DNA from: Mycobacterium europaeum
Lineage (GTDB): Bacteria > Actinomycetota > Actinomycetes > Mycobacteriales > Mycobacteriaceae
Length of the DNA stretch: 64,000 nt
Direction: 5' to 3'
Assembly (NCBI RefSeq): GCF_002102155.1
Contig: NZ_LQOU01000026.1
Span: 62,001-126,000, forward strand
Part shown: in pieces, positions 13,062-22,407 of the stretch
How the letters are laid out: the number at the start of each line of letters is the position of its first letter
Numbering within the stretch: the stretch's first letter is position 1
Notes under the pieces: model-generated
Told to the model about the DNA's origin: nothing
Seen by the model: only the letters and a program-made list of their open reading frames with translations
Database searches by the model: none
Translations under genes and position numbers: made by a program

Positions 13062-14240
13062 TTAAGGGGCCCCCGCAGCGGCCAGTGCGGCACGGCGCGC
13101 GCGGTCCACCGCGGCGGGCAGCACCTGCAACACCGCATCCACATCGTCATCGATGCTGGTGTGCCCCAGGGACATTCGCAGGGAACCGCGAGCGCTGATG
13201 CGGTCGGCACCCATTGCGAGCAGCACGTGCGACGGCTGCGCGACGCCCGCGGTGCACGCCGATCCGGTCGAACACTCGATGCCGTTGGCGTCCAACAACA
13301 TCAACAACGCGTCGCCTTCGCAGCCGCGAAAGGTGAAGTGTGCGTTGCCGGGCAATCGCATGGGGTCGCGGGCGCCGTTGAGGCTGACGTCCTCGATGCC
13401 CGCGAGCACCCCTTCGATCAGCCGGTCACGCAACGCCCGCAGCCGCGCGATTTTCGCGTCGATTCCGTCCACCGCGATCCGGGCCGCGGCCGCCATGCCG
13501 ACCGCACCGGCGACATCGGCGGTGCCGGAACGGATGTCACGCTCTTGTCCGCCACCATGGGCCAGCGGCACGCACGCCACGTCGCGGCGCACCAGCAGTG
13601 CGCCCACACCCGGCGGGCCACCGAACTTGTGCGCGGCCACGCTCATCGCCGACAGCCCGCTGGCGGTGAAGTCCACCGGCAACTGCCCCACCGCCTGCAC
13701 GGCGTCGCTGTGCATCGGAACCCCGAATTCGGCCGCGATGGCGGCGAGGTCGGCGACCGGCATGACGGTGCCGACCTCGTTGTTGGCCCACATCACCGAC
13801 ACCAGCGCGACATCGTCGTGGCTGCGCAGTGCCTCGCGCAGCGCGGTGGCCGAGACCGAACCGTCGGCGGCGGTCGGCAACCACGTCACCTCGGCGCCTT
13901 CGTGTTCGACGAGCCAGTTCACCGAGTCCAGGACGGCGTGGTGTTCCACCTCGCTGGTGATGATGCGCCGGAGCCGCGGTTCGGCGTCGCGCCGCGCCCA
14001 GTAGATGCCCTTGACCGCCAGGTTGTCGCTCTCGGTGCCGCCCGCGGTGAAGACGATCTCGGACGGGCGGGCGCCCAGCCGGTCGGCGATCAGTTCGCGG
14101 GATTCCTCGATGCGACGCCGCGCCGCCCGTCCGCTGGTGTGCAGCGAGGAGGCGTTGCCGACGGTGCCCAGCACGGCCGTCATCGCCTCAACGGCGGCGG
14201 GGTGCATCGGCGTGGTAGCGGCGTGATCAAGGTAGACCAT
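13062..14240 (-). CDS. iscS: Cysteine desulfurase
   Basis: PLP enzyme converting cysteine to alanine and a protein persulfide for tRNA thiolation and Fe-S assembly. The protein has 392 residues. The PLP lysine is K205 (SVAAHKFGG) and the sulfur-accepting cysteine is C329 in [10 protein letters not shown] chose the ATG giving [11 protein letters not shown], the conserved N-terminus; a GTG 12 bases upstream would add MGRV. Immediately followed by mnmA. The class V aminotransferase motif (NNEVGT) is intact. Confidence 0.95.
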   Translation of the reverse strand: MVYLDHAATTPMHPAAVEAMTAVLGTVGNASSLHTSGRAARRRIEESRELIADRLGARPSEIVFTAGGTESDNLAVKGIYWARRDAEPRLRRIITSEVEHHAVLDSVNWLVEHEGAEVTWLPTAADGSVSATALREALRSHDDVALVSVMWANNEVGTVMPVADLAAIAAEFGVPMHSDAVQAVGQLPVDFTASGLSAMSVAAHKFGGPPGVGALLVRRDVACVPLAHGGGQERDIRSGTADVAGAVGMAAAARIAVDGIDAKIARLRALRDRLIEGVLAGIEDVSLNGARDPMRLPGNAHFTFRGCEGDALLMLLDANGIECSTGSACTAGVAQPSHVLLAMGADRISARGSLRMSLGHTSIDDDVDAVLQVLPAAVDRARRAALAAAGAP

Positions 14241-14279
14241 GACGCGACCCACGATACCGGCAGGTGGACGGCCTTCCGG

Positions 14280-15128
14280 CTAGGAGGCCACCAGCAGGGG
14301 TCCGCGACCGGCGGGCCGGACGGCTGTGCCGCCCACCACCGACTGGCATCGGCTGGCCAGCGCTCGCCGATCCGTCCCCGGGAGCTGCAGAGATTCGACG
14401 TGCACCCGCGCCAGCGTGCGTCGCACGGTCAGCAACCGGCGGATGGACCCGACCAGGGTCTCGTCACCGACGAAGGCCGGCACGGTCGAGACGCTGCCGT
14501 CGACGTGGTGGTAGGTCAGCCGAAGCGGCTGCACCGGCCGGCCGGCGTCGATCGCCGCCTGGAACATCGCGGGATAGAAGGCACCGCCGTCCCGACCGCA
14601 CCAGGTGGTGCCCTCCGGGAAGCACACGACCGTCTGACCGCCGCTCAGCCGGCGGGCGACGGTGTCGACCACCGCGGGCAACAACCGCAGACTGGACCGC
14701 TCGATCGGGATGATCTTCAGGATGCGGGCCACGATCCCCGTGGCGGGCCCGGTGAACATGTCGGCCCGGGCGACGAACGACCCGGGCAGCACGGAGCCGA
14801 CGGAGAAGACGTCCAGCCAGGACATGTGCGGGCTGACCACCAGAACCCCGCGCAGGTTGCGAATCGGACTGCCGGTGACCGTGATCCGGATGCCGAAGCA
14901 GCGCAACACCATCCGGCAGTAGATGCGCTGCACGCGCGTCCGGCCGGGCAGCGGCACCGCCAGCAGCACCACCCCCGGCGCCAGCAGCAGGGCCAGCATG
15001 ACGCGAAGCGTGACCCGCAGCGCCGTCACAAGTCTCGATGACGCGGCCACGTCGCCGCAGCCCACGCAGCCCGCGTCACACGTCGCGCGCGGTAGCCAGG
15101 AGTGCCCGGCGCGAGCGGGGGCGCTCAT
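14280..15128 (-). CDS. 1-acyl-glycerol-3-phosphate acyltransferase (PlsC family), Rv3026c-like
   Basis: A membrane-associated acyltransferase of 282 residues. A hydrophobic N-terminal segment (about 43-62) is followed by the HX4D motif HMSWLD at 101-106 and the FPEGTT motif about 85 residues later, the two catalytic blocks of the PlsC fold. The ATG overlaps the stop of the upstream GNAT gene (ATGA). This PlsC-plus-GNAT pair has the arrangement of ornithine-lipid synthesis enzymes OlsA-OlsB. Assigning ornithine-lipid synthesis is inference; phosphatidic acid synthesis is the alternative. Confidence 0.85.
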   Translation of the reverse strand: MSAPARAGHSWLPRATCDAGCVGCGDVAASSRLVTALRVTLRVMLALLLAPGVVLLAVPLPGRTRVQRIYCRMVLRCFGIRITVTGSPIRNLRGVLVVSPHMSWLDVFSVGSVLPGSFVARADMFTGPATGIVARILKIIPIERSSLRLLPAVVDTVARRLSGGQTVVCFPEGTTWCGRDGGAFYPAMFQAAIDAGRPVQPLRLTYHHVDGSVSTVPAFVGDETLVGSIRRLLTVRRTLARVHVESLQLPGTDRRALASRCQSVVGGTAVRPAGRGPLLVAS

Positions 15129-15985
15129 CGGTCGCCGCCGGCCATCTGCGCGGCGGCCGATACGGACCGCAGGCGCTTCAGATATCGCGTATCGGCGCGG
15201 CCCTTGTCGAGCAGGACGCAGAAATCGCCAACTCCGAAATCGGGGTCGTGCGCGGGCTCGCCGCACACCTGGGCGCCCAGCCGCAGGTAACCGCGCATGA
15301 GCGCCGGGACCGACGGGCGCGCGGGCGCCGGGATGTCGTCGAGAGACTTGCCGTCCACCACCACCGGCCGGTGCGGGCGCACCCGGTACTGCGGCGGTGC
15401 GGCGTGACGGCCCAGGATGAAGTCGCGGACGCCGCGCAGCTGGCGGCCCGGAACCCGGTTTTCCGGGTCGTCGGAGTCCCCGCAGACCGGCACCGACACG
15501 CAACCTGTCACGTAGTCGTAGCCGTAGCGGTCCAGGTAGGCCAGGATGCCCGCCCACATGAGCAGCACGACGCCGCCGTTGCGGTGGCCCTCGCGCACCA
15601 CCGCGCGCCCCATCTCCACCAGCGACGGCCTGAGCGGGTCGAAAGCGCGGATGTCGAACTCCGTCGCGGTGTAGAGCCCGCCTGCCGCGATCGCGCCCGC
15701 CGGCGCCAGCATCCGGTAGCAACCCACCAGTTCACCGGTGCTGTCGTCGCGGACCAGCAGGTGGTCGCAGTGCTCGTCGAACCTGTCGACGTCCCGTCGT
15801 TCGTCGTCGTTCGTGGGCAACGCGAAGCCGGGCGTGCTGGAAAAGACGTCGTACCGGAGCCGCTGCGCCGCCTCGATCATGCTGGCGTCGGTGGACAACA
15901 GGAGTGAGTAGTGCGGCCCGGCGGGCGACGCCGTCGCCGCCCCTTCCGGCTTGTCGCTGGGAATCAGGACAGAAGCAATGCTCAT
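15125..15985 (-). CDS. GNAT acyltransferase, OlsB/hemolysin-like family (Rv3027c-like)
   Basis: A 286-residue protein of the GNAT fold related to ornithine-acyl-ACP N-acyltransferases (RLRYDVFSS near the N-terminus, LVGCYRML, then EMGRAVVREGHRNGGVVLLMW, the region that binds the acyl donor). The ATG at 15985 was chosen over a TTG at 15994. It overlaps the downstream PlsC-like gene by four bases, so the two products probably act in one lipid pathway. Direct substrate evidence is lacking. Confidence 0.8.
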   Translation of the reverse strand: MSIASVLIPSDKPEGAATASPAGPHYSLLLSTDASMIEAAQRLRYDVFSSTPGFALPTNDDERRDVDRFDEHCDHLLVRDDSTGELVGCYRMLAPAGAIAAGGLYTATEFDIRAFDPLRPSLVEMGRAVVREGHRNGGVVLLMWAGILAYLDRYGYDYVTGCVSVPVCGDSDDPENRVPGRQLRGVRDFILGRHAAPPQYRVRPHRPVVVDGKSLDDIPAPARPSVPALMRGYLRLGAQVCGEPAHDPDFGVGDFCVLLDKGRADTRYLKRLRSVSAAAQMAGGDR

Positions 15986-16079
15986 GTCAACCAACGTTGC
16001 GTAGCCGATGAGCGAGCCGGCATCGTGGCTGTGACGTGTCCGTGCACGTCAGGTGACGAAATGTGGTTGCGAGTGCCGG

Positions 16080-16114
16080 CCTGACCCGGGCTCCCCCTCA
16101 GAGCCCGGGTCAGG
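16080..16114 (-). terminator. GC-rich hairpin terminator after the histidine kinase
   Basis: Perfect 14-bp stem (CCTGACCCGGGCTC with its complement) around a 7-base CCCCTCA loop. It overlaps the TGA stop of the leftward histidine kinase gene. There is no U-tract, as is common for mycobacterial terminators. Confidence 0.7.
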
Positions 16115-17813
16115 AATTCTGCAGCGGCGCGCTCCAGCGGACCCGGGTACCGCCGCCAAGCGGACTGGTGATCGCGCAGTCGCCGCCGAGGTCTTTGGCG
16201 CGGCGGACGATGTCGTCCAGACCGCCCGCACGTTGGCGGTCGGCGGGAATCCCGCACCCGTCGTCGGTGATCTCGAGGAGCAGCTCATCGGTGACGGTGA
16301 CCTCGACGGCGATGGTCGCGGCGCGCGAGTGCCGCACCGCGTTGCTGAGCGCTTCGTTGACAACGGCCTCGGCGTGTTCGGCGAGTTCGTCGCCCACCGC
16401 GGTCATCGTCCCGGCCATGCGCAGCATCGTCCCCTGGTTGTCGTCGTCGGTGAGGCGCGCGATCGCGTCCTGGATACGCTCGGCGAAGGTGCGCCGCCGG
16501 GCTCGTGGCCGCTGCAGATCGAAGACGGTGCGCCGGATGTCGTTGATGACATCCTGCAACTCGTTGACGGATTTGGTCAGCCGCGAAGCGAGTTGCGGTG
16601 AGCGAAGCCGGGCGACGACGCCTTGCAGGTCCATCCCGACGGCGAAGACGCGGCTGATCACTTGGTCGTGCAGATCGCGGGCGATGCGTTCCCGGTCGAC
16701 CAGCACGTTCAACTCCCGTGCGTTCCCCCGTTCGGTGGCCAGCGTGAGGGCGATCGCCGCATGGTCGGCGAAGTCGCGAACGAGGTCCAGATGCGCTTCG
16801 TCGAAGGGCTCCGCGTCCGTGCCGCGGGCCACCACGATCACGCCCAGCGTCTGCTGGTCGGATCTGAGCGGCATCAGGATCGCGGGTCGCTCGCCCACGT
16901 CGGTGAACGCCGGGATGGGACGCCGAAATGTCTCGGTGAGCAGGGGCCGGCCGGACCGAAACACTTCGCCGGTGGTGGACCCGTCGACCGGGATCTCTTG
17001 CCCCAGAACCTCATCGGCGTGCAGGCCGACCGCCGCGGACACGACCAGGCGTTCGTCATCGGGTTGGTCGGGGTCGATCGGAACGAGGACGATCGCCTGC
17101 TCGGCGTCCGTCAACTCGGCGGCGCGTTCGGCGATCAGATGCAGCGGCCGCAGGTCGGGGCAAGACTCGGAGAGCAGGGTGGTGCTGATCTCGCGGCTGG
17201 CGTCGGTCCACCGGGCGCCCGCGCGGACCCGGTCAAACAGGCGGGCGTTGTCGATGGCCACCGATGCCGCCGACGCGAGCGCCCGCACGGTGATTTCGTC
17301 GGCCTCGCGGAAGCAGCGCCCGGGCCGGTCGTCGGTGACGTACAGGCTGCCGAACACCGCGCCGCGGATGGTGATGGGCATTCCGAGGAAAGCCCGCATC
17401 GGCGGGTGGCGCTCCGGGAAACCCACGGCGGTCGGATGGTCGGACAGGTCGCCCAGGCGCAGCGGCTCGGTGCGGTCGCGCAGGGCGCCGAGCAGACCTT
17501 TGCCCACCGGCAGATGGCCGACCCGCCGCACGGTCTCCGCGTCCATCCCGCTGTGCACGAAGGACGCCAGGGTTCCCTCCGGTCCCCATACCCCGATGGC
17601 GCCGTAGCGGGCACCGGTCATGCCTATCGCAGCGGCGACGATGCGGTGCAGTATCGCGTCGAGTTCGAGGTCGGAGCCGATCTCGATCGCCACTTGGAGC
17701 AGCTGCGCCATCTGCTGGCGTTCCGCGGCCAATTCGTCGAGCTGCTCGTGCATCCGGCTCAGAAAATCAAGCCGGCGGAGCCCAAAAGTCGATCCACACT
17801 CGTCTTCGCGCAT
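16110..17813 (-). CDS. DevS/DosT-like GAF sensor histidine kinase (orphan)
   Basis: A 567-residue cytosolic sensor kinase. It has a GAF-A domain (about 60-190), a GAF-B domain (about 215-365), a HisKA_3 dimerisation domain with phospho-acceptor H383 in ERIARDLHDQ, and a C-terminal HATPase (DDGCGIP and GGLDDI). GAF-A contains ERHPPMRAFLG; H136 there matches the heme-ligating histidine of M. tuberculosis DevS (H149). Y158 in FGSLYVTD matches the distal-pocket tyrosine, so a heme that senses O2, NO or CO is likely. The start is the ATG at 17813, which has AGAAGG seven bases upstream; an upstream frame lacks support. No response regulator lies nearby. Confidence 0.92.
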   Translation of the reverse strand: MREDECGSTFGLRRLDFLSRMHEQLDELAAERQQMAQLLQVAIEIGSDLELDAILHRIVAAAIGMTGARYGAIGVWGPEGTLASFVHSGMDAETVRRVGHLPVGKGLLGALRDRTEPLRLGDLSDHPTAVGFPERHPPMRAFLGMPITIRGAVFGSLYVTDDRPGRCFREADEITVRALASAASVAIDNARLFDRVRAGARWTDASREISTTLLSESCPDLRPLHLIAERAAELTDAEQAIVLVPIDPDQPDDERLVVSAAVGLHADEVLGQEIPVDGSTTGEVFRSGRPLLTETFRRPIPAFTDVGERPAILMPLRSDQQTLGVIVVARGTDAEPFDEAHLDLVRDFADHAAIALTLATERGNARELNVLVDRERIARDLHDQVISRVFAVGMDLQGVVARLRSPQLASRLTKSVNELQDVINDIRRTVFDLQRPRARRRTFAERIQDAIARLTDDDNQGTMLRMAGTMTAVGDELAEHAEAVVNEALSNAVRHSRAATIAVEVTVTDELLLEITDDGCGIPADRQRAGGLDDIVRRAKDLGGDCAITSPLGGGTRVRWSAPLQNS

Positions 17814-18006
17814 CTCCCGACCTTCTCCAGAACTGATGCCCGGCGGCCAGGCAGTGAAGGCGAGAACCAACTGCGGGAATGTTTGCTGACGAGCGGAACT
17901 GTCGTTGGGGTCAAGCCTTGATCTGCCGGTAGAGGTCACCTTACCAGCGCGGAGTCGCCATAGCAGATTTGTTGCTGAGCGTCACGATTAGTCGTAACAT
18001 TCCGTT

Positions 18007-18330
18007 ATGGCCGCTTGCCGGCTGCAGTGCTGGGAATGCGGCACGGTCTTCCATGGCCGCGCCGACGCGCACTACTGCAGTGCGGCGTGTCGGCAGAAAT
18101 CCCACCGCGCCCGCCTCCGGCGCCGCGCCGCCGACGAGGCGGTGCCGGCGCCCGTGCTCGGAGACGCCATCGCGCAGGCGCGCGAAACGCGTGAGTCGGC
18201 CCGCGTCGTCCGGCAACGCGCCCAGGATGCGCGCCGCGCGGCATCGGAAGCCCGTGCGGCACTGACATTTTCGAGCGGTGATCCAAATCCCGGCAACCGG
18301 TCCGCGCGCCGGGCGTCGATGCCCGATTGA
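18007..18330 (+). CDS. Small zinc-finger hypothetical protein
   Basis: A 107-residue basic protein with an N-terminal four-cysteine cluster: C-W-E-C near residues 8-11, then YCSAAC at about 23-28. This arrangement (CX2C...CX3C plus histidines) suggests a single zinc-binding module. The rest is rich in Arg, Ala and Glu and probably one long helix. It is divergent from the histidine kinase, with 193 bp between. No function can be assigned; nucleic-acid binding is one possibility. Confidence 0.7.
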   Translation: MAACRLQCWECGTVFHGRADAHYCSAACRQKSHRARLRRRAADEAVPAPVLGDAIAQARETRESARVVRQRAQDARRAASEARAALTFSSGDPNPGNRSARRASMPD

Positions 18331-18489
18331 CACCTGCCCCACGATCGTTAAGTTGGTGATCAGATCGTTCGGCTACCGCGGCCACCCCGCGGCCCGTCCG
18401 GTACGCCGTTCCGACTTCGCGCCCGCGAGCTGTCCTCTGGTGGAAGACATTTCGGATTTGATGAACGCACTCCGACTCCGGTGGCCGGC

Positions 18490-19971
18490 ATGAGCGCCGC
18501 GCTGCGCCGATGGTGCTTCGCCGACCAGTTGGGAACGCACTTCCTGGACCATCCGGACCAACCGGTGTTGCTGATCGAGTCCAGGGCGGTGTTCGAACGC
18601 CGGCGGTTCCACCGCCGCAAGGCCCACCTGGTCCTTTCCGCGCTGCGTCACCGCGCGGCCGAACTCGGCGACCAAGCCATCTTTCTTCGGACCCGGACCT
18701 ACCGCGAGGCGTTGGACCGAGTGAAAGACCGCATCAGCGTGTGTCAGCCCACCTCGCGCGCTGCGGACAGATTCGTGCGGTCGATGCCAGACCTCGAAGT
18801 GTTGCCCGCGCGTGGATTCTGCACCGCGCGTACCGAATTCGAAGACTGGTCCCGCCGGCAGCGGACCTTGCGGCTGGAGAACTTCTACCGTGACGCCCGT
18901 CGTCGGTTCGATGTGTTGATGGAGGGCGACCAACCCGCCGGGGGTCGGTGGAATTTCGACGCCGACAACCGGCAACCGCCACCCAAGAACGCCGACGCCC
19001 TCTCCGTGGCCCCGCCCTGGCAACCGGAAGAGGACGAGATCGACGAGCGGGTACGCGCGGACCTGGATCGTTGGGAACGAGACGGAAGCGTGGCGTTCGT
19101 CGGCCGCGACGGCCCGCGCGAATTTCCGGTCACCGCGACCGAAGCGCAGGCCGCGTTCCAGGTGTTCCTCCGAGATCGCCTGCCGTACTTCGGTCCTCAC
19201 GAGGATGCCATGCTTTCCGGTGATCGCTACATGGCGCACAGCCTGCTGTCGGCACCCATGAACCTCGGCCTGCTGGACCCGTTGGCATGCGCCTACGCGG
19301 CCGAGGACGCCTACCGGGCCGGGCGTGCACCGCTCGCCAGCGTCGAGGGGTACATCCGCCAGCTCATCGGGTGGCGCGACTACATCTGGCACGTCTACTG
19401 GCATTTCGGCGAGGACTACCGCCGCCGCAACGCGCTCGACGCCCACGCCGGGTTGCCCGACTGGTTTACCGACCTGGATGCCGACGCGGTGCGGGCGCAT
19501 TGCCTCAAAGACGTGCTGGCCCAGGTGCGCGACCACGGCTGGGTGCACCACATTCCGCGGTTGATGGTGTTGTCCAATTACGCGCTGCAGCGCGGATGGA
19601 ACCCCACCGAGGTCGCCGACTGGTTCCACCGCTGCTTCGTCGACGGTTACGACTGGGTGATGGTGGCCAACGTCGTCGGCATGTCCCAGCATGCCGACGG
19701 CGGTTTGATGGCCACCAAGCCGTATGCCGCCGGCGGCTCCTACATCAATCGGATGAGTGACTACTGCGGCCACTGCCCCTACCGGCCCACCGTGCGGGTC
19801 GGCGAACGCGCCTGCCCGTATACGGGCGGCTACTGGTGGTTCCTGGACCGCAACAAGCGGCGACTCGCTGCCAACCGGCGGATGAGCCAACCGCTGGCGG
19901 GGTTGCGACGGCTCACGGATCTGGACGACGTGGTGGAGCAACAGCGGCGACTCGGTGGGGCGGCCCCGTGA
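18490..19971 (+). CDS. Iron-sulfur bacterial cryptochrome/photolyase (PhrB type)
   Basis: A 493-residue flavoprotein of the FeS-BCP/prokaryotic (6-4) photolyase group. Cysteines C338, C426, C429 and C442 have exactly the spacing (88, 3, 13) of the 4Fe-4S ligands reported for Agrobacterium PhrB. The FAD-binding helical region includes YIRQLIGWRDYIWHVYW (288-304) and NVVGMSQHADGG. Relatives repair (6-4) photoproducts using light or act as light sensors. I chose the ATG at 18490; a GTG at 18481 adds three residues. The GTGA overlap with the next gene implies co-translation. M. tuberculosis has no gene at this position. Confidence 0.92.
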   Translation: MSAALRRWCFADQLGTHFLDHPDQPVLLIESRAVFERRRFHRRKAHLVLSALRHRAAELGDQAIFLRTRTYREALDRVKDRISVCQPTSRAADRFVRSMPDLEVLPARGFCTARTEFEDWSRRQRTLRLENFYRDARRRFDVLMEGDQPAGGRWNFDADNRQPPPKNADALSVAPPWQPEEDEIDERVRADLDRWERDGSVAFVGRDGPREFPVTATEAQAAFQVFLRDRLPYFGPHEDAMLSGDRYMAHSLLSAPMNLGLLDPLACAYAAEDAYRAGRAPLASVEGYIRQLIGWRDYIWHVYWHFGEDYRRRNALDAHAGLPDWFTDLDADAVRAHCLKDVLAQVRDHGWVHHIPRLMVLSNYALQRGWNPTEVADWFHRCFVDGYDWVMVANVVGMSQHADGGLMATKPYAAGGSYINRMSDYCGHCPYRPTVRVGERACPYTGGYWWFLDRNKRRLAANRRMSQPLAGLRRLTDLDDVVEQQRRLGGAAP

Positions 19972-20366
19972 TCGGCGGCGGCATGATGCTCACCGTGGAC
20001 CGCGTGGTCGCGGCACCTCCAGCGGCGGTCTGGGGCGTGCTGGTCGACCTGGATGCGTGGCCGAAGTGGGGCCCGACGATCCGGGGCGCCCGGCTCGACG
20101 AACCACATACCGAGTTGGCGTTGGGTGTGACCGGCACGGTCCAGACGTCGCTGCTGGTTCCGGTGCCGTTCGTCGTCACCGATTTCGAGCCGGGGCGTCA
20201 TTGGGCCTGGACGGTGGCGGGCGTTCCCGCAACGCGCCATTGGGTGGAGCCGATGGACCACGGGGCGCGAGTCGGCATGGCCGTTCCGTGGTGGGCGGCA
20301 CCGTATCTGACGGTGTGTGCGATCGCGTTGCGGCGCATCGACGCGATGCTGACCGGGGCGCGGTAG
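19968..20366 (+). CDS. SRPBCC-fold (polyketide cyclase-like) protein
   Basis: A 132-residue START-like protein (VDRVVAAPPAAVWGVLVDLDAWPKWGPTI), the usual opening of polyketide-cyclase/SRPBCC proteins with a hydrophobic ligand cavity. The GTG at 19968 overlaps the photolyase stop as GTGA; an internal ATG at 19983 is an alternative. Translational coupling to a photolyase is notable, and its ligand might be a flavin or antenna cofactor, but that is speculation. It ends about 110 bp before the fixB terminator. Confidence 0.8.
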   Translation: MIGGGMMLTVDRVVAAPPAAVWGVLVDLDAWPKWGPTIRGARLDEPHTELALGVTGTVQTSLLVPVPFVVTDFEPGRHWAWTVAGVPATRHWVEPMDHGARVGMAVPWWAAPYLTVCAIALRRIDAMLTGAR

Positions 20367-20478
20367 TCGGCTTCAGAACCGCTCGGCGACTTTGAAATTC
20401 GATAGCGCCCGCGGTATCAAATTCCAGCGATGGTGCACCCTGCGCACTCAGACGCGACGCGACCCTCGAGACGCAAGA

Positions 20479-20504
20479 GCCCCCGGCACCGGGGTGCCGG
20501 GGGC
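20479..20504 (-). terminator. Hairpin terminator downstream of fixB
   Basis: Perfect 12-bp inverted repeat (GCCCCCGGCACC and complement) with two unpaired bases, 17 bases past the fixB stop. The very stable GC stem lacks a strong U-tract. It could also stop rightward transcription from the SRPBCC gene. Confidence 0.75.
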
Positions 20505-20521
20505 CGCCGAGCCGAGGGAAC

Positions 20522-21478
20522 TCAGCCCTTGCGTGCCTTGATGGCGTCGGTCAGCTGCGGGGCGACCTTGAACAGGTCGCCCACCACGCCGTAGTCGGCG
20601 ATCTCGAAGATGGGCGCCTCTTCGTCCTTGTTCACCGCGACGATGGTCTTCGACGTCTGCATGCCGGCGCGGTGCTGGATGGCTCCGGAGATGCCGAGCG
20701 CGATGTAGAGCTGGGGCGACACCGTCTTGCCGGTCTGGCCGACCTGGAACTGGCCCGGGTAGTAGCCGGAGTCGACCGCGGCGCGCGACGCGCCGACGGC
20801 GGCGCCCAGCGAGTCGGCCAGCGCCTCGACCACGCTGAAGTTTTCCGCGCTGCCCACCCCGCGGCCACCGGACACCACGATCGACGCCTCGGTGAGCTCC
20901 GGGCGGTCACCGGCGACCGCCGGCTCGCGGGCGGTGATCTTGGTGGCGTTCTCGGCGGGCGCGGGCACCTCGACGGTGACCTGCTCGCCGGCACCGGCCT
21001 GCGGTTCGGCGTCGATGGCGCCACCGCGCACCGTGATGACCGGGGTGTCGCCGTTGGCCTGCGACTCGACGGTGAACGCGCCACCGAAGATGGAGTGCAC
21101 CGCCTTGTTGCCCTCCTGGACACCGACCACGTCCACCAGCAGGCCGGATCCGATCCGGGCCGCGAGCCGGCCCGCGACCTCTTTGCCGTCGGCGTTGGCC
21201 GATAGCAGGACAGCGGCGGGCGCGTTCGACTCGGCGAGCGCGGCCAGCACGTCGACCACCGGGGTGATCAGGTAGTTCTCGGCGTCGTCGGACTCGGCGA
21301 CGTAGATCTTGGCGGCGCCCGCCTCCTTCAACCCGTCGACCAGCGGCGCGGCGGTGCCGGGCTTGCCGACCACGACGGCGGCCGGCTCACCCAGCGCGCG
21401 GGCGGCGGTGATGAGTTCGGAGGTGACCTTCTTCAGGGCGCCTTCGGCGTGCTCAACGAGCACCAAAACTTCAGCCAT
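20522..21478 (-). CDS. fixB: Electron transfer flavoprotein subunit alpha
   Basis: Alpha subunit (EtfA) of the heterodimer that takes electrons from acyl-CoA dehydrogenases. The protein has 318 residues. The C-terminal FAD domain shows [49 protein letters not shown] and the conserved [21 protein letters not shown]. Co-transcribed with fixA, 39 bases apart, as Rv3029c-Rv3028c. A strong hairpin follows. ATG start with a purine-rich GAAGAA upstream. Confidence 0.96.
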   Translation of the reverse strand: MAEVLVLVEHAEGALKKVTSELITAARALGEPAAVVVGKPGTAAPLVDGLKEAGAAKIYVAESDDAENYLITPVVDVLAALAESNAPAAVLLSANADGKEVAGRLAARIGSGLLVDVVGVQEGNKAVHSIFGGAFTVESQANGDTPVITVRGGAIDAEPQAGAGEQVTVEVPAPAENATKITAREPAVAGDRPELTEASIVVSGGRGVGSAENFSVVEALADSLGAAVGASRAAVDSGYYPGQFQVGQTGKTVSPQLYIALGISGAIQHRAGMQTSKTIVAVNKDEEAPIFEIADYGVVGDLFKVAPQLTDAIKARKG

Positions 21479-21517
21479 GGTTTCTTCGCTCTTCTCGTCT
21501 ATGGGATGGGTGCTCGG

Positions 21518-22309
21518 CTAGATGATCTTCTGGGCGACCAGGTACTGGGAGATCTGGTTGCCACCCTCGCCCTCGTCGGTGACCTTCTCACCCGCGGTCT
21601 TCGGCGGCTTCGGCGTCGACGACAGCACCTTCGACCCGGCGTTCTCGAGGCCGACCTCGTCGCTTTCGACCCCGATCTCGGCGAGGGTCAGCACCGTCAC
21701 CTCTTTCTTCTTCGCGGCCATGATGCCCTTGAAGGAGGGGAAGCGCGGCTCGTTGATCTTCTCGGTCACGCTCACGACCGCGGGCAACGAGGCCTCGAGC
21801 GTGAACACGCCGTCGTCGGTCTCCCGCTCGCCGGTGACCTTGCCGCCCTCGATCGACAGCTTGCGCAGGTGGGTCAGCTGCGGAAGGCCAAGGTACTCGG
21901 CGATGATCGCCGGCACCGCGCCGCCGGAGCCGTCGGTGGACTCGTTACCGGCGATGACAAGCTCGGTGCCCTCGATGGTGCCCAGCGCGCGCGCCAGCGC
22001 CCAGGCCGTTTGCACCACGCAGGAACCGCGCATGCCGTCGTCTTTGAGGTGGACGGCCTTGTCGGCGCCCATCGACAGCGCCTTGCGGATCGCCTCGGTG
22101 GCACGTTCGGGGCCCGCGGTCAGCACGGTCACCGACCCCTCGCCGCCCTCGCGCTCACGAATCTGCAGGGCCTCTTCGACGGCGCGCTCGTTGATCTCGT
22201 CCAGTACCGCGTCGGCGGCCTCTCGGTCCAGCGTGTAGTCGCCGTCGTTCAGCTTGCGTTCCGACCAGGTGTCTGGGACCTGCTTGATCAGGACCACGAT
22301 ATTCGTCAT
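21518..22309 (-). CDS. fixA: Electron transfer flavoprotein subunit beta
   Basis: Beta subunit (EtfB), 263 residues, binding AMP and docking to dehydrogenases. It begins MTNIVVLIKQVPDTWSERKL and contains the ETF-beta signature region (VIAGNESTDGSGGAVPAIIAEYLGLPQ). I used the ATG at 22309, since the frame upstream lies in the divergent promoter region. The expected partner is fixB just downstream. A GTTAC/GTAAC dyad 83 bases upstream may be a regulator site. Confidence 0.95.
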   Translation of the reverse strand: MTNIVVLIKQVPDTWSERKLNDGDYTLDREAADAVLDEINERAVEEALQIREREGGEGSVTVLTAGPERATEAIRKALSMGADKAVHLKDDGMRGSCVVQTAWALARALGTIEGTELVIAGNESTDGSGGAVPAIIAEYLGLPQLTHLRKLSIEGGKVTGERETDDGVFTLEASLPAVVSVTEKINEPRFPSFKGIMAAKKKEVTVLTLAEIGVESDEVGLENAGSKVLSSTPKPPKTAGEKVTDEGEGGNQISQYLVAQKII

Positions 22310-22391
22310 GAGTGTGGTTCGTCCTCCTCGAAGGAGTCTCGCAGCAGTCGACCACGAGACTTTCAGTACGCGTTTCGCAGGGCACGGTCGT

Positions 22392-22407
22392 GTTACTACC
22401 GGGTAAC
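22392..22407. promoter_or_regulatory. GTTAC-N6-GTAAC dyad between fixA and the Rv3030 homologue
   Basis: Inverted repeat with 5-bp arms and a 6-base spacer, in the 227-bp divergent region and 83 bases from the fixA start. The size suits a TetR- or GntR-type operator for fatty-acid catabolism genes, but no regulator can be named. The rest of this intergenic region shows nothing I can assign. Confidence 0.4.
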
